7,321 nucleotides of DNA from Anaerolineae bacterium (lineage in GTDB: Bacteria; Chloroflexota; Anaerolineae; Aggregatilineales; Phototrophicaceae): assembly GCA_014379235.1 (NCBI GenBank), contig JACMMD010001164.1, positions 1 to 7,321 on the forward strand, given 5' to 3'. The translations under genes were made by a program, and so were the position numbers. Below, piece after piece: positions 1 to 6,552 of the stretch (the first letter of the stretch is position 1; every line of letters begins with the position of its first letter). Under the pieces are notes generated by a model. It did no database searches and was not told the origin of the DNA. It saw only the letters and a program-made list of their open reading frames with translations.

Positions 1-835
1 CAGGGTCGGGGCGCATCTCCCAGAAATGCGGCTGAACGTCGGTCAACATGCCAAACAACGTGCCGACATTGCCGCGCAGTTCCGGCGCGATCATGGCTGG
101 TGTCGGTGGATGAGTGGATAGCGTGTCTAGCCATTCCTCGTAAATCAGGCGGCGTAGATTATCGAGTGTTCCGGCGGCATCCGCAGGTAGATCATCCGGC
201 GCGCTTTTGGCGGTAACGTAGTAGGTGTGTAAGCCTGCCGCCAATGCGGCGATGATGTCGTTGTCGATGCCATCGCCAACCATCAGCGCTTCGTCCGGCT
301 CGATGCCGATGCGCGCTACGATTTCGGCATAGTAGGCCGGATCGGGCTTCATGAAGTGCATCACGTCGGCGGTTGTCACCAGCGCGTAACTGCTGGAATC
401 TTCGGATAATCCTGCCCATGACAATCGCTGACGGACGGGATCAGGCGGGAACAGCGGATTGGTAGCGATAACCAGCGTGATTCCGCGTTCGCGTAGGAAA
501 TCCACCAGTTCAACCGCGCCGGGAGCAGGGGAAGATAGGCGTTTCAGCACGGGATAAACATCGCTGTAGAAGTCGTTGAAGTTCGAAATGATGTCGGCAT
601 TTACGCGGCCTGTATCGGCTTCGATCAGGTTCAGTACGATGTCCATGTTGGTGAGGTGCGGCGCTCGTTCGCCAACAAGCGCTTTGACGCTCCGCATGAT
701 TGTATTAGAGAGTGCTTGGTGCTGCCATAAGTCCGTGAAGTGTGCATCAATCAGCGCCAAATACTCCGCAACGAACTGGCGTTCAGGGTTGAGCAGCAGT
801 GTATCGTCAAGGTCGAGCAGCACAGCCTTTATCAT
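1..835 (-). CDS. HAD-superfamily hydrolase, probably with a C-terminal DinB-like domain (partial, 3' end outside window)
   Basis: This frame is open for 278 codons from the ATG at 835 and leaves the window without a stop, so the C-terminus is missing. The haloacid dehalogenase motifs are all present in order: motif I DLDDT with nucleophile Asp8 and acid/base Asp10; motif II Thr125 in IATN; motif III Lys163 in MKPDP; motif IV GDGIDND with Asp188 and Asp193. An all-helical cap lies between motifs I and II (about residues 16-100), as in the phosphatase/dehalogenase-like subfamily. Such enzymes are Mg-dependent cytoplasmic phosphohydrolases; the substrate cannot be read from sequence. After the core ends (about residue 238) come residues 245-278, with LRGN, an amphipathic helix and HFWEMRPDP, resembling the first helix and loop of DinB/YfiT-type four-helix bundles (inference). 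The start overlaps the upstream stop as ATGA, with GGAG 10 nt upstream, so coupled translation is likely. Confidence 0.88.
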   Translation of the reverse strand, partial: MIKAVLLDLDDTLLLNPERQFVAEYLALIDAHFTDLWQHQALSNTIMRSVKALVGERAPHLTNMDIVLNLIEADTGRVNADIISNFNDFYSDVYPVLKRLSSPAPGAVELVDFLRERGITLVIATNPLFPPDPVRQRLSWAGLSEDSSSYALVTTADVMHFMKPDPAYYAEIVARIGIEPDEALMVGDGIDNDIIAALAAGLHTYYVTAKSAPDDLPADAAGTLDNLRRLIYEEWLDTLSTHPPTPAMIAPELRGNVGTLFGMLTDVQPHFWEMRPDP

Positions 836-1200
836 GCGTTGCTGTCTCCGGTATCTTCGCCAAGCGCTTTCCTAAAAATGTCGAGGCCGGGGCGTTCGGC
901 GTTGCACTTTTCACAGCCTACGAAAGGATCGGAAATCGGTATGCGGTGCTTGATGCAGAAGGCAGAAACCTCGAACACACGGCGGAAACCGAGCAGCGTC
1001 GGGCGAATGGTCAGCGTAAGCTCCATATCGAGGCTGGCGTTAGCCGCGAGAATGGCTGGCACGGGGCATTTCGCGCAGTCTTTCGGATGCCAGCGCGCCG
1101 ATTCGGGATTGGCTTTGACGAGGCGACATTCTTCAATATCGCGCCCGCGAAAGTAGTCTTCGTAGTAGTAGCGACACTCTTTTCCAGCAGGGGTAATCAT
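832..1200 (-). CDS. Small Cys/His-rich putative metal-binding protein of unknown function
   Basis: The product is 122 residues from the ATG at 1200. Numbered from that Met, its cysteines are 9, 25, 42, 45, 82, 96 and 99, with His85 four positions into CIKH. They fall into two sets of four possible ligands: C9, C25, C42-x2-C45 and C82-x2-H85, C96-x2-C99. This suggests two Zn ribbons or an Fe-S site, but that is inference. Other visible motifs are CRYYYEDYFRGR near the N-terminus, CAKCPVP in the middle and DPFVGCEKC near the end. There is no signal peptide or membrane segment. A GTG at 1242 would add 14 residues and overlap the helicase gene by 26 nt; I prefer the ATG because the Cys pattern begins just after it and it sits 16 nt past the helicase stop. 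Only a weak AGG precedes it, so reinitiation after the helicase is likely. I have a faint memory of similar proteins in Chloroflexota but no named family. Confidence 0.78.
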   Translation of the reverse strand: MITPAGKECRYYYEDYFRGRDIEECRLVKANPESARWHPKDCAKCPVPAILAANASLDMELTLTIRPTLLGFRRVFEVSAFCIKHRIPISDPFVGCEKCNAERPGLDIFRKALGEDTGDSNA

Positions 1201-1216
1201 AGCCTGTGTAACCCAG

Positions 1217-4093
1217 TTACTTAATGTTGGTCGGTTCTGCACGGTTCAGCCACTTGCGCGCTGCGTCGGCTAACCCGTTCACCGTGCCGTACTGCACGGT
1301 GCAATCTGGCAGCGATTGTAGAAAAGTCGCGCCATAACCTTTGGTGATAACACGGCGGTCAAAGATAGCGACCACGCCGCGATCTGTTTTGGTGCGAATC
1401 AAACGCCCGAAGCCCTGTCGGAAGCGCAGAATGGCTTCGGGCACGGCGAACTCGCTGAACGAATTGCTGTAAGTTTCGGAGCGGGCCGCAAACACTGGCT
1501 CACTGGGAACGCTAAAGGGCAGACGCACGATCACCAGCGCTGACAGCGTTTCGCCGGGAATATCGACACCTTCCCAGAAACTCTTTGTGCCGAGCAGCAC
1601 TGCTTTTTCGGTGGACATGAAGCCATCGAGCTGGGCTTGGCGGCTGCTGCCATCGCTCTGATCGTAGACGGTGATATTGCCGAGCGCAAGACGGGGCGTA
1701 ATCGCTTGCGCGGTTTGTCGAAGCTGTGTATAGCTGGTGAATAAGCCCAACACGCGCCCATCGAGCGCACCGGCCAATTCGATGATGCCGCGCTCGACGG
1801 CCTGCTGATACAACTGGCGCTCGTTGGGTTCGGGTACGTCGTTGGGGATGTAGATCAGCGTCGAGTCGCGGTAGTTGAAAGGCGAACCGACCTCGATGGT
1901 ATCGACATATTCGGCGTTCAGGCGCTCACGGATATAGTCGAAGCTGTCGCTGGTTCGCAGGGTGGCGCTGGTCATGACGACGGATTCTTTGGTGCCCCAC
2001 ACATGCTGTTCCATCAAATCACCGATGTGCAGTGGCGCGCTGTGAACCGAAATTTGCGTGTTGTTCTGACTGACATTCACCCAATAGATGGTGTTTTCGT
2101 CGGGCTTGGTGGTGAAGGCTTCAAGCTGCTTGTGCATCTCGTGAAGCTGGCGGCCTGCGGTGGTGCTGCTGGTCACGTAGTCGTCATAGTTGGGGATGTC
2201 GTACTGCGACATACGTGACAGCGCTTCGGAAAGCTGCACCATCGCATCGCTGATCGCTTCAAGGAATTCGCTTAGGACACTCCACGCGCTGGTAACACTG
2301 GCAAAGCTGTTTTTACCGCGAAGCTGACTCGTGACGCGAACTTGCGTGGAAAACTCGGACTCGCGGGAATTATCAAGTTCTTCGATGAAGGTTCGCAGGT
2401 TGATAAACAGTGCTTCGATATGCACTTCCATGACGGATGTTGCTTCCGAGATACGCTCCACGAAAGTATCGACGCGGCGAAATTCACGCTCAGGGATGCT
2501 TCCGCGCAGGCTGCCAAGTATCGCACCGAGCAAGCCCTTATCTGTTCCGCCGAGATCGGCAAGGCGGCGGCGCATGGTGAACTCATCCAGCCGGAAACTT
2601 AGACCGTTGGTGATGGCGTCTTCGAGATGGTGCGCCTCGTCCAAGATCAGGTATTTGTAGTCGGGCAGCACATGGTTATCGGTCATGGCGTCGATAATCA
2701 GCAGCGCGTGGTTGACGATCAGCAGATGGGCGTTTTCGGCGGAGCGGCGCGCTTTGTAGAATGGACAAATGCCTTGCATAGCGACGAGACAATGATCGAG
2801 CTTGCAGCCTTCATCCTCTGCACTGAGGCGCTGCCACATGCTATTTTCAGCGGGGCCGCGCAGGCTGATCTCGCCTCTGTCGCCTGTTTTGCTTTCCAGC
2901 AGCCAGACGAGGATGTTGGCCAGCGTTCGCAGTTCGTCAACGCTGGTGGGTTTGCGGCGACGGAGAGCGGTGAGTCGTCGGGGGCAGAGGTAGTTGGCGC
3001 GGCCCTTGATGAGCGCTGCACTGAAATGAATGCCCAATGTCTCTTGCAGCATCGGGATGTCTTTGTTGATTAACTGCTCTTGCAGGTTTATGGTGTTGGT
3101 GGATATGACGACGCGGCGGTTATTTTGCACTGCCCATAGAATCGCCGGGACGAGATAGGCGATAGACTTGCCCGTGCCCGTGCCCGCCTCAACCATCAGG
3201 TGTTCCGAATTGTTGAAAGCGTTGACGATAGCGCGGGTCATCTGTACCTGCTGCGGACGGAACTCGTAACCGGAGATCGAAGTCGCCAACGGGCCTTCGG
3301 GGCCAATCATTTGCAGCGTATCGTCGAGGTTGATGTCAGCGCGATCATCATCCGGTTGGGCGGAAAGCGCACTCTCCGCATCGAAGTCATCTTCGGAGTT
3401 GAAACCCCAATCGCGCGTATCAACGTCAAATTCTTCTTCAGCGGCGGGGTCGTAAAACACCGATGTCGGGTCGGTGTTAAAGCCCGCTGCTGCCGACTGC
3501 GGCCTGATCTCTTGCAGAGCCGCCTCGAATGGGATGCGCGCCCCCCATGATAGGTCGCGGGATGCGGCCACAATTTCGTTGATGGTGGGATAGGGCAGCG
3601 ACAACAGTTTCTGCCAAAGCTGCCAGTAGGCTAACGCTGCGGCGCGGGCATCATCAAGGGCGCGGTGAGCCATCTCTAGCTCGATGCCGAGCATGGTGGC
3701 GATGCTGTTCAGATTGTAACGCGGGGCGCGGGGCAGCAGCACCGACGCCAAATCATAGGTGTCGATACGCAGGTTGGTTTGTAATGCGCGGTACTTGGCT
3801 AAGAAACCGACATCAAAGGCGATGTTGTGCGCGATGAGCGGCGCATCTCCAGCAAAGCGAACAAGGTCAGGCAAGACCTCATCAATGGTCGGCGCGTTCA
3901 TGACATCTTCGGTGCGAATGCCCGTGATATGGGTAATCGTCGCGGGGATGGCGCGGCCCGGATTGATGAACGTGCCGAACTCCTCAAGGATTTCGCCGTT
4001 TTGTATCCGCACTGCGCCGATTTCGATAATGTCGTCATGTAAAGGATTGAGGCCGGTTGTTTCCAGATCGAAGGCGACGAGTACGCCGCGCAT
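1217..4093 (-). CDS. dinG: DinG-family ATP-dependent helicase with N-terminal DEDDh 3'-5' exonuclease domain
   Basis: The 958-residue protein joins two enzymes. Residues 1-165 form a DnaQ-like exonuclease: Exo I DLETTG (Asp9, Glu11), Exo II AHNIAFD (His89, Asp94) and Exo III HRALDD (His143, Asp148). Residues 185-270 are an acidic linker. From 276 on is an XPD/DinG superfamily 2 helicase: Walker A EAGTGTGKS (302-310), motif Ia around 326-340, DEAH (485-488), TSAT (708-711), GTKSFWEGVDIPG (835-847) and motif VI QGFGRLIR (893-900). Cys370, Cys430, Cys435 and Cys443 lie between Walker A and DEAH at the place and spacing of the 4Fe-4S ligands of XPD/DinG. Such proteins unwind DNA 5'-3', including D-loops, R-loops and forked structures, in repair or replication stress. 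The domain order matches the long Bacillus-type DinG. GGAG 5 nt upstream of the ATG supports the start. It heads the three-gene minus-strand unit. Confidence 0.95.
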   Translation of the reverse strand: MRGVLVAFDLETTGLNPLHDDIIEIGAVRIQNGEILEEFGTFINPGRAIPATITHITGIRTEDVMNAPTIDEVLPDLVRFAGDAPLIAHNIAFDVGFLAKYRALQTNLRIDTYDLASVLLPRAPRYNLNSIATMLGIELEMAHRALDDARAAALAYWQLWQKLLSLPYPTINEIVAASRDLSWGARIPFEAALQEIRPQSAAAGFNTDPTSVFYDPAAEEEFDVDTRDWGFNSEDDFDAESALSAQPDDDRADINLDDTLQMIGPEGPLATSISGYEFRPQQVQMTRAIVNAFNNSEHLMVEAGTGTGKSIAYLVPAILWAVQNNRRVVISTNTINLQEQLINKDIPMLQETLGIHFSAALIKGRANYLCPRRLTALRRRKPTSVDELRTLANILVWLLESKTGDRGEISLRGPAENSMWQRLSAEDEGCKLDHCLVAMQGICPFYKARRSAENAHLLIVNHALLIIDAMTDNHVLPDYKYLILDEAHHLEDAITNGLSFRLDEFTMRRRLADLGGTDKGLLGAILGSLRGSIPEREFRRVDTFVERISEATSVMEVHIEALFINLRTFIEELDNSRESEFSTQVRVTSQLRGKNSFASVTSAWSVLSEFLEAISDAMVQLSEALSRMSQYDIPNYDDYVTSSTTAGRQLHEMHKQLEAFTTKPDENTIYWVNVSQNNTQISVHSAPLHIGDLMEQHVWGTKESVVMTSATLRTSDSFDYIRERLNAEYVDTIEVGSPFNYRDSTLIYIPNDVPEPNERQLYQQAVERGIIELAGALDGRVLGLFTSYTQLRQTAQAITPRLALGNITVYDQSDGSSRQAQLDGFMSTEKAVLLGTKSFWEGVDIPGETLSALVIVRLPFSVPSEPVFAARSETYSNSFSEFAVPEAILRFRQGFGRLIRTKTDRGVVAIFDRRVITKGYGATFLQSLPDCTVQYGTVNGLADAARKWLNRAEPTNIK

Positions 4094-4098
4094 AGGCG

Positions 4099-4102
4099 CT
4101 CC
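4099..4102 (-). promoter_or_regulatory. Shine-Dalgarno site of the dinG-like gene
   Basis: GGAG is read on the minus strand with a 5-nt spacer to the ATG at 4093. It fixes the start at the Met that directly precedes the first exonuclease strand. Confidence 0.7.
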
Positions 4103-4147
4103 GTTCTAGCTGGTTTTACGTGGTCGTGCGGTGCTTCTGTAACACGT

Positions 4148-4173
4148 CACGGTAGCGGTAAACTGTTGCCGTG
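4148..4173. promoter_or_regulatory. Imperfect 26-bp dyad in the dinG-like leader
   Basis: The arms CACGGTAGC and GTTGCCGTG flank an 8-bp centre. Five outer base pairs are perfect and two inner positions differ. Read as plus-strand RNA the arms pair over nine positions with two G-U wobbles; in the sense (minus) direction the same two positions become A-C mismatches, so a DNA operator is more natural than an RNA hairpin. The dyad lies downstream of the candidate promoter and upstream of the ribosome site, where a repressor could act. It does not match the Gram-positive LexA box. The regulator is unknown and chance is possible. Confidence 0.3.
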
Positions 4174-4196
4174 CAATTCTATTTTGCGGCGCTCAC

Positions 4197-4205
4197 AGTA
4201 TAGCA
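4197..4205 (-). promoter_or_regulatory. Candidate extended -10 promoter for the dinG-like operon
   Basis: The minus strand reads TGCTATACT, an extended -10 element (TGn plus TATACT, five of six matches to TATAAT). Seventeen bases upstream is only a weak -35 (TCGAAC), as often seen with extended -10 promoters. Transcription would begin near 4190, giving a leader of about 97 nt. It lies just downstream of the terminator of the preceding minus-strand gene, which is where an independent promoter is expected. Confidence 0.45.
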
Positions 4206-4230
4206 TAGGGTGGTACCGCGTTCGACTATG

Positions 4231-4263
4231 AAAACACCCCACATGGTTACCATGCGGGGTGTT
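4231..4263 (-). terminator. Rho-independent terminator of the substrate-binding protein gene
   Basis: On the minus strand AACACCCCGCATGG, loop TAA and CCATGTGGGGTGTT form a 14-bp stem with one G-U wobble, followed by a short T run (TTTT, half of it within the stem base) and CATAG. The wobble pairs only in the minus-strand transcript; in the plus direction that position would be A-C and no T tract follows. The hairpin begins 28 nt after the end of the binding-protein gene, so it probably separates that gene from the dinG-like unit. Confidence 0.85.
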
Positions 4264-4291
4264 CTATTCGTTAGCTTATATTTGCGAAGCG

Positions 4292-6379
4292 TTAGGCTTC
4301 TTCGGTAGCTTCCGCATCCGGCGTTGCTTCGGCTTCATCTGCCGATTCAGCTTCTTCTGTCGCTGCTGTTTCTACTTCGGCTTCCGCTTCGGCAGTCGGT
4401 TCGGCTTCTTCGGTTGCTACCAATTCTTCTGTCGCTGCTGTTTCTAATTCGGCTTCGGCGGTAGCTTCCGCGTCGGTGCTGCCGGGTTCAGCCGTAACTT
4501 CCGGCGAGAAGGTTTCAGCGGCCAGCGCATCGTTGGCGGCGGTTTGTGCTTGAGCGAAAGCTGCCTGTAAATCCGCACGTTTATCGGGCAGATCACCGAA
4601 TTCGATGCCAGCGAGGTTGGAATCGCCTAGCAGAGTGAAGGCTTCATCGCTGAACAAGAACCACAGCAGCGATTGGACTTCGGGACGGGCCAGCGCAATC
4701 TCATTGATGAGCAACTGCGCCGGACGCGCCAGTACATAACTGCCATTAGAAACTGTCGCCGCGCTAGGCGTTACGCAGTCATCACCAACGCCGACAAGCT
4801 GAATGTTCGCCTGCTCGTTTTCCAGCACTTGATTGTACTGCGGCCAGCTCATATAGGTGAGCGCGCCTTCGACGTTGGCGGTGGCAGCGGCGCGATAGAG
4901 TACGTCGTCATCCAGTTCGGTATCGACGCGGTTGACCGCGCCTGCTCCGGCGGAACGGGTGAGCAGCAGGTCGGTGATGTCGCTGCCAGTTTCGGGCGCG
5001 AACAACGTTATAGTGGTGTCGGGGAAGTCAGGGTTGACCTGATCCCACGTCGTCACAGTGTCGGTAGATGCTGCACTCCAAATGGTCGCCAGTTGATCGG
5101 TTGTCAGGCAGTCGAGGAAGTCAGTTCCAGCGTTAGCAACTAATACCACCGCTTCCGCGCCAAGATCAACCGTTACCGTGCTGATGTTGTTGGCGGCGCA
5201 GTTTTCGTTCACTTCGGTGGATGGAGCTTCATAGATCACGGCAATGTCAATTTCGCCGTTGCACAATTGGCGCAGGCCAGCAACTTCGCCTTGCAAGGTG
5301 GGGGTGATGACCACACCGGGATATATGCTGGAGAAAATCTGCGTCGTGGTGTCAAACAGCGAGATGGCGATGGGTGATCCCGATATGGTGACGGCACCGG
5401 AAACCGATGGCGAGATTTCAAACTCGGTCAGTTCGCTGCTGAATTGGCGGCCCGTGAGGCCATCGGCCAGCGCAGTACGAGCGGTTTCGTAAGCTGTCGT
5501 AGTCGGAGCGCTGATGCCCAAGCCTACTACAACGGCGGCGGCATCTTCGCCAACCATGTCATCGAGCAAATCGCTTAAGCCAGCCTTTTCAAGACTAGCG
5601 GTATTCACGTAGGCGTATAGACTGTCTGCCACTGCGTACAGGCGGTTTTCAACGTTTTCAGCAGAAGGCGCGGCACAGTCGGGAACATCGCCAACGCTGG
5701 CTTCGAGGATTTGTACGGCATCTCCGGCTTCGAGCGCGCTGGAGAGGCTGACAACGCCGAGCGTACCATTGGTGGCGCTTACGGTGTCGATAATCGCTTG
5801 TTCGTCATCGGCATAGTCGGCGTCTGCGCGCAGTCCGTCGCCTTCAATTAGACCGTCGAGCAGGGCATAAAGCGCGGTATTTTGCGCGGGAAGCTGAGGG
5901 GCGATGTCCACAATTGGGAAGTCGCCAATCACCTGATCCCACGTTGTCAGCGTGCCTTCAGCGCTTGGCTCAAGGATGGTGTTCGCATCGATAGCGCTCA
6001 AACACAGCGCGAAATCCTGATCGGGGTGGGCGACAAAAGCAGCGATATTCTGCCCGATCAATAGTTCAACGAAGGTGACGTTATTGTTCAGGCAGCCGCC
6101 TTCTTCATCAATGGATAGGGGGCGGTTAGCCAGCGCGATGTCGGCTTCTCCGTTGCAAAGCGCGGTCAAGCCAGCGCTCGTGCCCGTGATATTCACATCG
6201 AGTTCGGCTTCGGCCTCACTGGCCGCGGCCAGTGCTTCGAACACCGGGGCAACAATGCCCGAACCAACGACGCTGATCGTGCCGCTTTCCTGCGCGGACG
6301 ACAGGGAAGGCATGACCAACATCGTCATAAGAAGCGCGAGCAGGGCAAATAACCCGGCTCTACGCCGAAAAATCGTCAT
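4292..6379 (-). CDS. Secreted tandem-domain PstS-like substrate-binding protein with acidic Ala/Glu/Thr tail
   Basis: The 695-residue protein begins with a Sec signal peptide (RRR at 5-7, hydrophobic 8-23, likely cleavage after SSA at 29). Two periplasmic-binding-protein domains of the PstS/PBP-like type follow, about residues 31-320 and 325-610. Shared landmarks lie about 298-300 residues apart: LCNGE-x-DIA (74 and 372), TTWDQV (145 and 443) and DC-x2-PSA (234 and 534). Each domain has four Cys: 75/96/126/235 and 373/394/424/535, with gaps of 21, 30 and 109 versus 21, 30 and 111, so an old internal duplication is clear and disulfides are likely. Family members bind phosphate or other small oxyanions; the ligand here is not determined. 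Residues 611-695 are acidic low-complexity sequence without a sorting motif, and there is no lipobox Cys. No transporter genes adjoin it. An upstream TTG at 6424 is less likely than the ATG at 6379, which has a strong ribosome site. Confidence 0.9.
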   Translation of the reverse strand: MTIFRRRAGLFALLALLMTMLVMPSLSSAQESGTISVVGSGIVAPVFEALAAASEAEAELDVNITGTSAGLTALCNGEADIALANRPLSIDEEGGCLNNNVTFVELLIGQNIAAFVAHPDQDFALCLSAIDANTILEPSAEGTLTTWDQVIGDFPIVDIAPQLPAQNTALYALLDGLIEGDGLRADADYADDEQAIIDTVSATNGTLGVVSLSSALEAGDAVQILEASVGDVPDCAAPSAENVENRLYAVADSLYAYVNTASLEKAGLSDLLDDMVGEDAAAVVVGLGISAPTTTAYETARTALADGLTGRQFSSELTEFEISPSVSGAVTISGSPIAISLFDTTTQIFSSIYPGVVITPTLQGEVAGLRQLCNGEIDIAVIYEAPSTEVNENCAANNISTVTVDLGAEAVVLVANAGTDFLDCLTTDQLATIWSAASTDTVTTWDQVNPDFPDTTITLFAPETGSDITDLLLTRSAGAGAVNRVDTELDDDVLYRAAATANVEGALTYMSWPQYNQVLENEQANIQLVGVGDDCVTPSAATVSNGSYVLARPAQLLINEIALARPEVQSLLWFLFSDEAFTLLGDSNLAGIEFGDLPDKRADLQAAFAQAQTAANDALAAETFSPEVTAEPGSTDAEATAEAELETAATEELVATEEAEPTAEAEAEVETAATEEAESADEAEATPDAEATEEA
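4352..4459 (-). repeat. Imperfect 36-nt direct repeat, 72-nt period, in the acidic tail
   Basis: Positions 4352-4387 and 4424-4459 match at 34 of 36 bases, including an identical stretch of 23. They encode the two ETAATEE blocks at about residues 646-652 and 670-676. The 72-nt period is 24 codons, so the frame is kept. This suggests recent growth of the tail by in-frame duplication and a possible site of length variation. Confidence 0.8.
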
Positions 6380-6386
6380 GGGTAAA

Positions 6387-6392
6387 CTCCTT
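6387..6392 (-). promoter_or_regulatory. Strong Shine-Dalgarno site that fixes the binding-protein start
   Basis: AAGGAG on the minus strand lies 7 nt before the ATG at 6379. That start places the signal peptide directly at the N-terminus, whereas the longer TTG-started reading would put 15 extra residues before it. Confidence 0.88.
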
Positions 6393-6440
6393 ATCAGGGC
6401 GAAACAAGTTCGACTTAATGACAAATCAATTTGGCTTAGG

Positions 6441-6468
6441 ATTGTACCTTTACACCTTTAATTGTCCA
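6441..6468 (-). promoter_or_regulatory. Sigma-70 type promoter of the binding-protein gene
   Basis: The minus strand has -35 TGGACA (6463-6468) and -10 TACAAT (6441-6446), each five of six matches to consensus, with a 16-bp spacer. Transcription would begin near 6434, giving a leader of about 55 nt. The spacer contains two copies of TAAAGGT at an 8-bp step, the second ending in the -10, which might be an activator or repressor contact. The repeat does not resemble a PhoB box. Confidence 0.65.
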
Positions 6469-6492
6469 GCGGCACTTTCTCTATTGTTGTGA

Positions 6493-6516
6493 ATGCAGCG
6501 TGCAGGGTATCATGTG
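6493..6516 (+). promoter_or_regulatory. Tentative promoter elements for the globin gene
   Basis: A possible -10 TATCAT (five of six matches) at about 6508-6513 lies in the right place upstream of the globin gene. The best -35 (TTGTGA about 15 bp upstream, starting near 6487) is weak and the spacing short. The divergent arrangement requires a plus-strand promoter in this 173-bp gap, but its exact position is uncertain. Confidence 0.25.
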
Positions 6517-6552
6517 AATAGATTGCAAAACGTGTAACAGGCGAAGGAACAA

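Noticed and set aside
740..1224. Two overlapping plus-strand frames (138 and 141 codons) opposite the HAD start and the Cys-rich gene
   Set aside because: The minus-strand genes have motifs, an ATGA overlap and ribosome sites; the plus-strand products look like random translation.
2627..3073. 148-codon plus-strand open frame opposite the helicase
   Set aside because: It is antisense to the conserved Fe-S and DEAH region of the helicase, where codon constraint produces shadow frames; no ribosome site or domain was seen.
4208..4225. CGAAC half-site upstream of the dinG-like promoter as a LexA box
   Set aside because: Only one half matches; the partner half GTTCG is absent at the right distance.
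4673..5143. 156-codon plus-strand open frame inside the binding-protein gene
   Set aside because: It lies wholly antisense to a gene with clear domain repeats and a signal peptide; its translation has no recognisable motif.
6400..6412. LexA-like inverted sequence (CGAAC near TTTCG) in the binding-protein leader
   Set aside because: Compared with CGAAC-N4-GTTCG the spacing is one base short and the second half is altered; the gene is not a damage gene.
6380..6424. 15-residue N-terminal extension of the binding protein from a TTG at 6424
   Set aside because: AAGGAG 7 nt before the ATG at 6379 and the placement of the signal peptide favour the shorter form; the extension overlaps the leader and this ribosome site.
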